Assembly: GCF_029338255.1 (NCBI RefSeq)
Contig: NZ_CP119787.1
Span: forward strand, 2,743,631 to 2,807,630
Length of the DNA stretch: 64,000 bases
DNA from: Haloarcula halobia
GTDB taxonomy: Archaea; Halobacteriota; Halobacteria; Halobacteriales; Haloarculaceae
Direction of reading: 5' to 3'
The notes under the pieces are model-generated. The model had not been told where the DNA came from. It saw only the letters and a list, made by a program, of their open reading frames with translations, and searched no databases. A program made the position numbers and the translations under genes. Below are positions 62,135 to 64,000 of the stretch, piece after piece. The number at the start of each line of letters is the position of its first letter. Position 1 is the stretch's first letter.

Positions 62135-62644
62135 ATGGGAATCAGCTACTCAGTCGACGCCGACCCGGAGACCACCGCGAAAGCGATGCTTCGGGAACGG
62201 CAGATGAGCCACAAGCACAGCAAGGCCATCGCCCGGGAGATCAAGGGCAAGACGGCCGGCGAGGCCGTCGAGTTCCTCGAAGCAGTCATCGAGGGCGACC
62301 AGCCGGTCGCGTTCAAGCAGCACAACTCGGGCGTCGGCCACAAGAGCAAGGTCGACGGGTGGGACGCCGGTCGCTACCCGCAGAAGGCCAGCGAGGCCTT
62401 CATCGACCTGCTCGAGAACGCCGTCGGCAACGCCGACCACCAGGGATTCGACGGTGAATCCATGGAGATCATGCACGTCGCCGCCCACAAGGTCGGCGAA
62501 CAGCAGGGTCGCAAACCGCGCGCGATGGGCCGGGCCTCCGCCTGGAACACGCCGCAGGTCGACGTCGAACTCATCCTAGAGGACAGCGAGGCCGCCGAAG
62601 CCTCGAACCGGAGCGGCGGAAGCCGCGAAGGGGGAGAGGAATAA
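62135..62644 (+). CDS. rpl22: 50S ribosomal protein L22
   Basis: The 169-residue archaeal uL22: GISYSVDADPETTAKAMLRERQMSHKHSKAIAREIKG, AVGNADHQGFD and the tunnel-loop GRKPRAMGRASAWNTP. An acidic and Ser/Gly-rich tail (SNRSGGSREGGEE) follows. It shares one base with S3. Confidence 0.98.
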   Translation: MGISYSVDADPETTAKAMLRERQMSHKHSKAIAREIKGKTAGEAVEFLEAVIEGDQPVAFKQHNSGVGHKSKVDGWDAGRYPQKASEAFIDLLENAVGNADHQGFDGESMEIMHVAAHKVGEQQGRKPRAMGRASAWNTPQVDVELILEDSEAAEASNRSGGSREGGEE

Positions 62645-63561
62645 TGGCCGACGAACTCCAGTTCATCGAGGACGGCCTCCAGCGGACCCAGATCGACGAG
62701 TTCTTCGCGGACGAGCTCGGTCGCGCCGGCTACGGCGGCATGGACGTCGCCAAGACGCCGATGGGGACCCAGATCGTCCTGAAAGCCGAGAAGCCAGGGA
62801 TGGTCATCGGCAAGGGCGGGAAGAACATCCGGAAGATCACGACGGAACTCGAGGAGCGGTTCGACCTCGACGACCCGCAGATCGACGTCCAGGAGGTGGA
62901 CGAACCGGACCTCAACGCCCGCATCGTCGCGGACCGACTGGCCAACGCACTCGAGCGTGGCTGGTACTTCCGCAAGGCGGGCCACACCACCATCGACCGC
63001 ATCATGGAGGCCGGCGCGCTGGGTGCCGAGATCGTCCTCTCCGGGAAGGTCACGGGCGCCCGCTCGCGCGTCGAGAAATTCAACCGCGGCTACATCAAGC
63101 ACAACGGTGAGCCGGCCGAGGAAATCGTCGACAGCGGCGTCGGCGTCGCGGTGATGAAGCTGGGCACCATCGGTGTCCGGGTCAAGATCATCCCGCCCAA
63201 CGCCGAGCTGCCCGACGACTTCGAGATCTACGAGGACGTCGAGATCGAGGACTACGTCGCGGACACCGACGGCGAGAGCGTCGAGGAGCTCCTCGAGGGC
63301 GAACCCGAGGACGCCGAGACGACCGAGGTCAGCGGCGAACCCGACGACGGCGTCGAACCCGACGAGGCCGCCGCAGCCGTCGACGAGGAGGTCATCGAGG
63401 AAGACGTCGAGGTCCCGACCGACGAGGACGTCGAGGACGTCGACGTCGACGAGCTCGAGGCCGCCGTCGACGAGGAGCTCAACGAGGACACCGCCGCCGA
63501 GGCGGAGGAACTGATGGACGAGATGGACGAGGCAGACGACGAGGAGGGTGACGACGAATGA
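62644..63561 (+). CDS. rps3: 30S ribosomal protein S3 with long acidic tail
   Basis: The 305-residue archaeal uS3: KH domain (MVIGKGGKNIRKITTELEERF), NALERGWYFRKAGHTTIDRIMEAGALG, and GVAVMKLGTIGVRVKIIPPN. After about residue 210 there is an approximately 95-residue tail of almost only Asp, Glu, Val and Ala (DEDVEDVDVDELEAAVDEEL). Acidic tails on S3 are known in haloarchaea. This one is long and may be a charge-balancing or binding extension. Confidence 0.98.
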   Translation: MADELQFIEDGLQRTQIDEFFADELGRAGYGGMDVAKTPMGTQIVLKAEKPGMVIGKGGKNIRKITTELEERFDLDDPQIDVQEVDEPDLNARIVADRLANALERGWYFRKAGHTTIDRIMEAGALGAEIVLSGKVTGARSRVEKFNRGYIKHNGEPAEEIVDSGVGVAVMKLGTIGVRVKIIPPNAELPDDFEIYEDVEIEDYVADTDGESVEELLEGEPEDAETTEVSGEPDDGVEPDEAAAAVDEEVIEEDVEVPTDEDVEDVDVDELEAAVDEELNEDTAAEAEELMDEMDEADDEEGDDE

Positions 63562-63773
63562 CCGTCCTCCACGTCCAGGAGGTCCGCGACATGACCCCCG
63601 CCGAACGCGAGGCGGAGCTCGAGGACCTCAAGACGGAACTGCTGAACGCCCGCGCCGTGCAGGCGGCGGGTGGCGCCCCGGACAACCCGGGCCGCATCAG
63701 CGAGCTGCGACGAGCCGTCGCCCGCATCAAGACGATCCAGCGGGAAGAAGGCGACCTGCAGGAGGACGAATAA
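63558..63773 (+). CDS. rpl29: 50S ribosomal protein L29
   Basis: The 71-residue uL29: MTVLHVQEVRDMTPAEREAELEDLKTEL and NPGRISELRRAVARIKTIQREE. It overlaps S3 by four bases and its last base is the first of the next ATG. Confidence 0.97.
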   Translation: MTVLHVQEVRDMTPAEREAELEDLKTELLNARAVQAAGGAPDNPGRISELRRAVARIKTIQREEGDLQEDE

Positions 63774-64000
63774 TGCCACTGACACCCGAGACGCTCCCAC
63801 GTCACGAACTCGTCGGCCTCGACGTCGAGGTCGTCGCGGCGTCCAACCCGGACGTCGTCGGCATCAGCGGCCGGGTCGTCGGCGAGACGACCCAGACGCT
63901 GGCCATCGAGGGGGCCGACCGGGTGTGGCACGTGCCGAAGGACAGCGCGACGTTCGCGTTCGAACTCGACTCGGGCGAGATCGTCCGCGTCGAGGGCGAG
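63773..64000 (+). CDS. rnp1: Ribonuclease P protein component 1 (partial)
   Basis: The first 76 codons of an archaeal Rnp1 (Pop4/Rpp29), which supports the RNase P RNA in tRNA 5' processing. It reads MPLTPETLPRHELVGLDVEVV, followed by GISGRVVGETTQTL and VWHVPKDSATFAFEL, the typical Sm-like barrel. The ATG at 63773 overlaps the L29 stop, and this gene normally follows L29 in haloarchaea. It runs off the window. Confidence 0.93.
   Translation, partial: MPLTPETLPRHELVGLDVEVVAASNPDVVGISGRVVGETTQTLAIEGADRVWHVPKDSATFAFELDSGEIVRVEGE

Noticed and set aside
1-64000. CRISPR arrays
   Set aside because: I saw no series of regularly spaced identical repeats of 24-40 bases, and no cas genes.

Overview
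The window is chromosomal DNA of a halophilic archaeon (class Halobacteria). Supporting signs are acidic, high-GC coding sequence, an archaeal S10-type ribosomal operon (L3-L4-L23-L2-S19-L22-S3-L29-Rnp1), a Tat-exported halocyanin, haloarchaeal phosphomevalonate decarboxylase, haloarchaeal small zinc-ribbon families and haloarchaeal IS4-type transposases. The style is Haloarcula-like, but I cannot fix the genus.

Layout. (1) 1-11.8 kb is core genome. It holds phosphomevalonate decarboxylase (cut by the window edge), a DUF1508 protein, cobalamin adenosyltransferase, MsrA, small zinc-ribbon and DUF7511 proteins, a response regulator facing a 1398-residue multi-PAS/GAF histidine kinase, and the complete glycine cleavage operon gcvT-gcvH-gcvPA-gcvPB. 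(2) About 11.8-42.2 kb is an accessory island. By eye it is lower in GC. It is bracketed by a decayed IS4 transposase (12.0-13.6 kb) and a second IS4-type transposase (39.1-40.3 kb), with a possible tyrosine-recombinase scrap at 38.4-38.6 kb. Its theme is copper and soft-metal handling: three P1B-type ATPases (CPH, CPC and an unusual CPG type), two free HMA chaperones, an Lrp/TRASH metalloregulator, an ArsR-like regulator, a halocyanin-SHOCT fusion, three more Met-rich membrane SHOCT proteins, a DUF302 protein, a Met/His-rich secreted protein, a membrane-tethered Met-rich winged-helix protein, a permease with two YHS/TRASH modules, a thioredoxin-like protein, and a cysteine synthase/cystathionine enzyme pair. 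An aconitase gene in the island is broken by an 80-bp palindromic mini-element. (3) 42.3-57.5 kb is core genome: NYN nuclease, TatD-like hydrolase, AbrB-PhoU regulator, polyphosphate kinase with a PPP-type phosphatase, S8e, PyrF, J-domain protein, phosphoglycolate phosphatase, GTPBP1-like GTPase, Mch and others. (4) 57.6-57.8 kb has tRNA-Gly(GCC) with a nearby duplicate of its 3' end. (5) 58.1-64.0 kb is the ribosomal protein operon, running off the window.

How the parts may work together. In the island, CopA, the CopB-like pump and the CPG-type pump would expel cytosolic metal. HMA proteins would hand metal to them. The Lrp/TRASH and ArsR proteins would sense cytosolic metal. The run of small Met-rich membrane proteins, the halocyanin fusion and the tethered winged-helix protein look like an envelope-side copper binding and sensing module. 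That module is the part I could not match to a described system. The SHOCT family is known; its repeated pairing here with GMMG-rich membrane segments is the main inference of this report.
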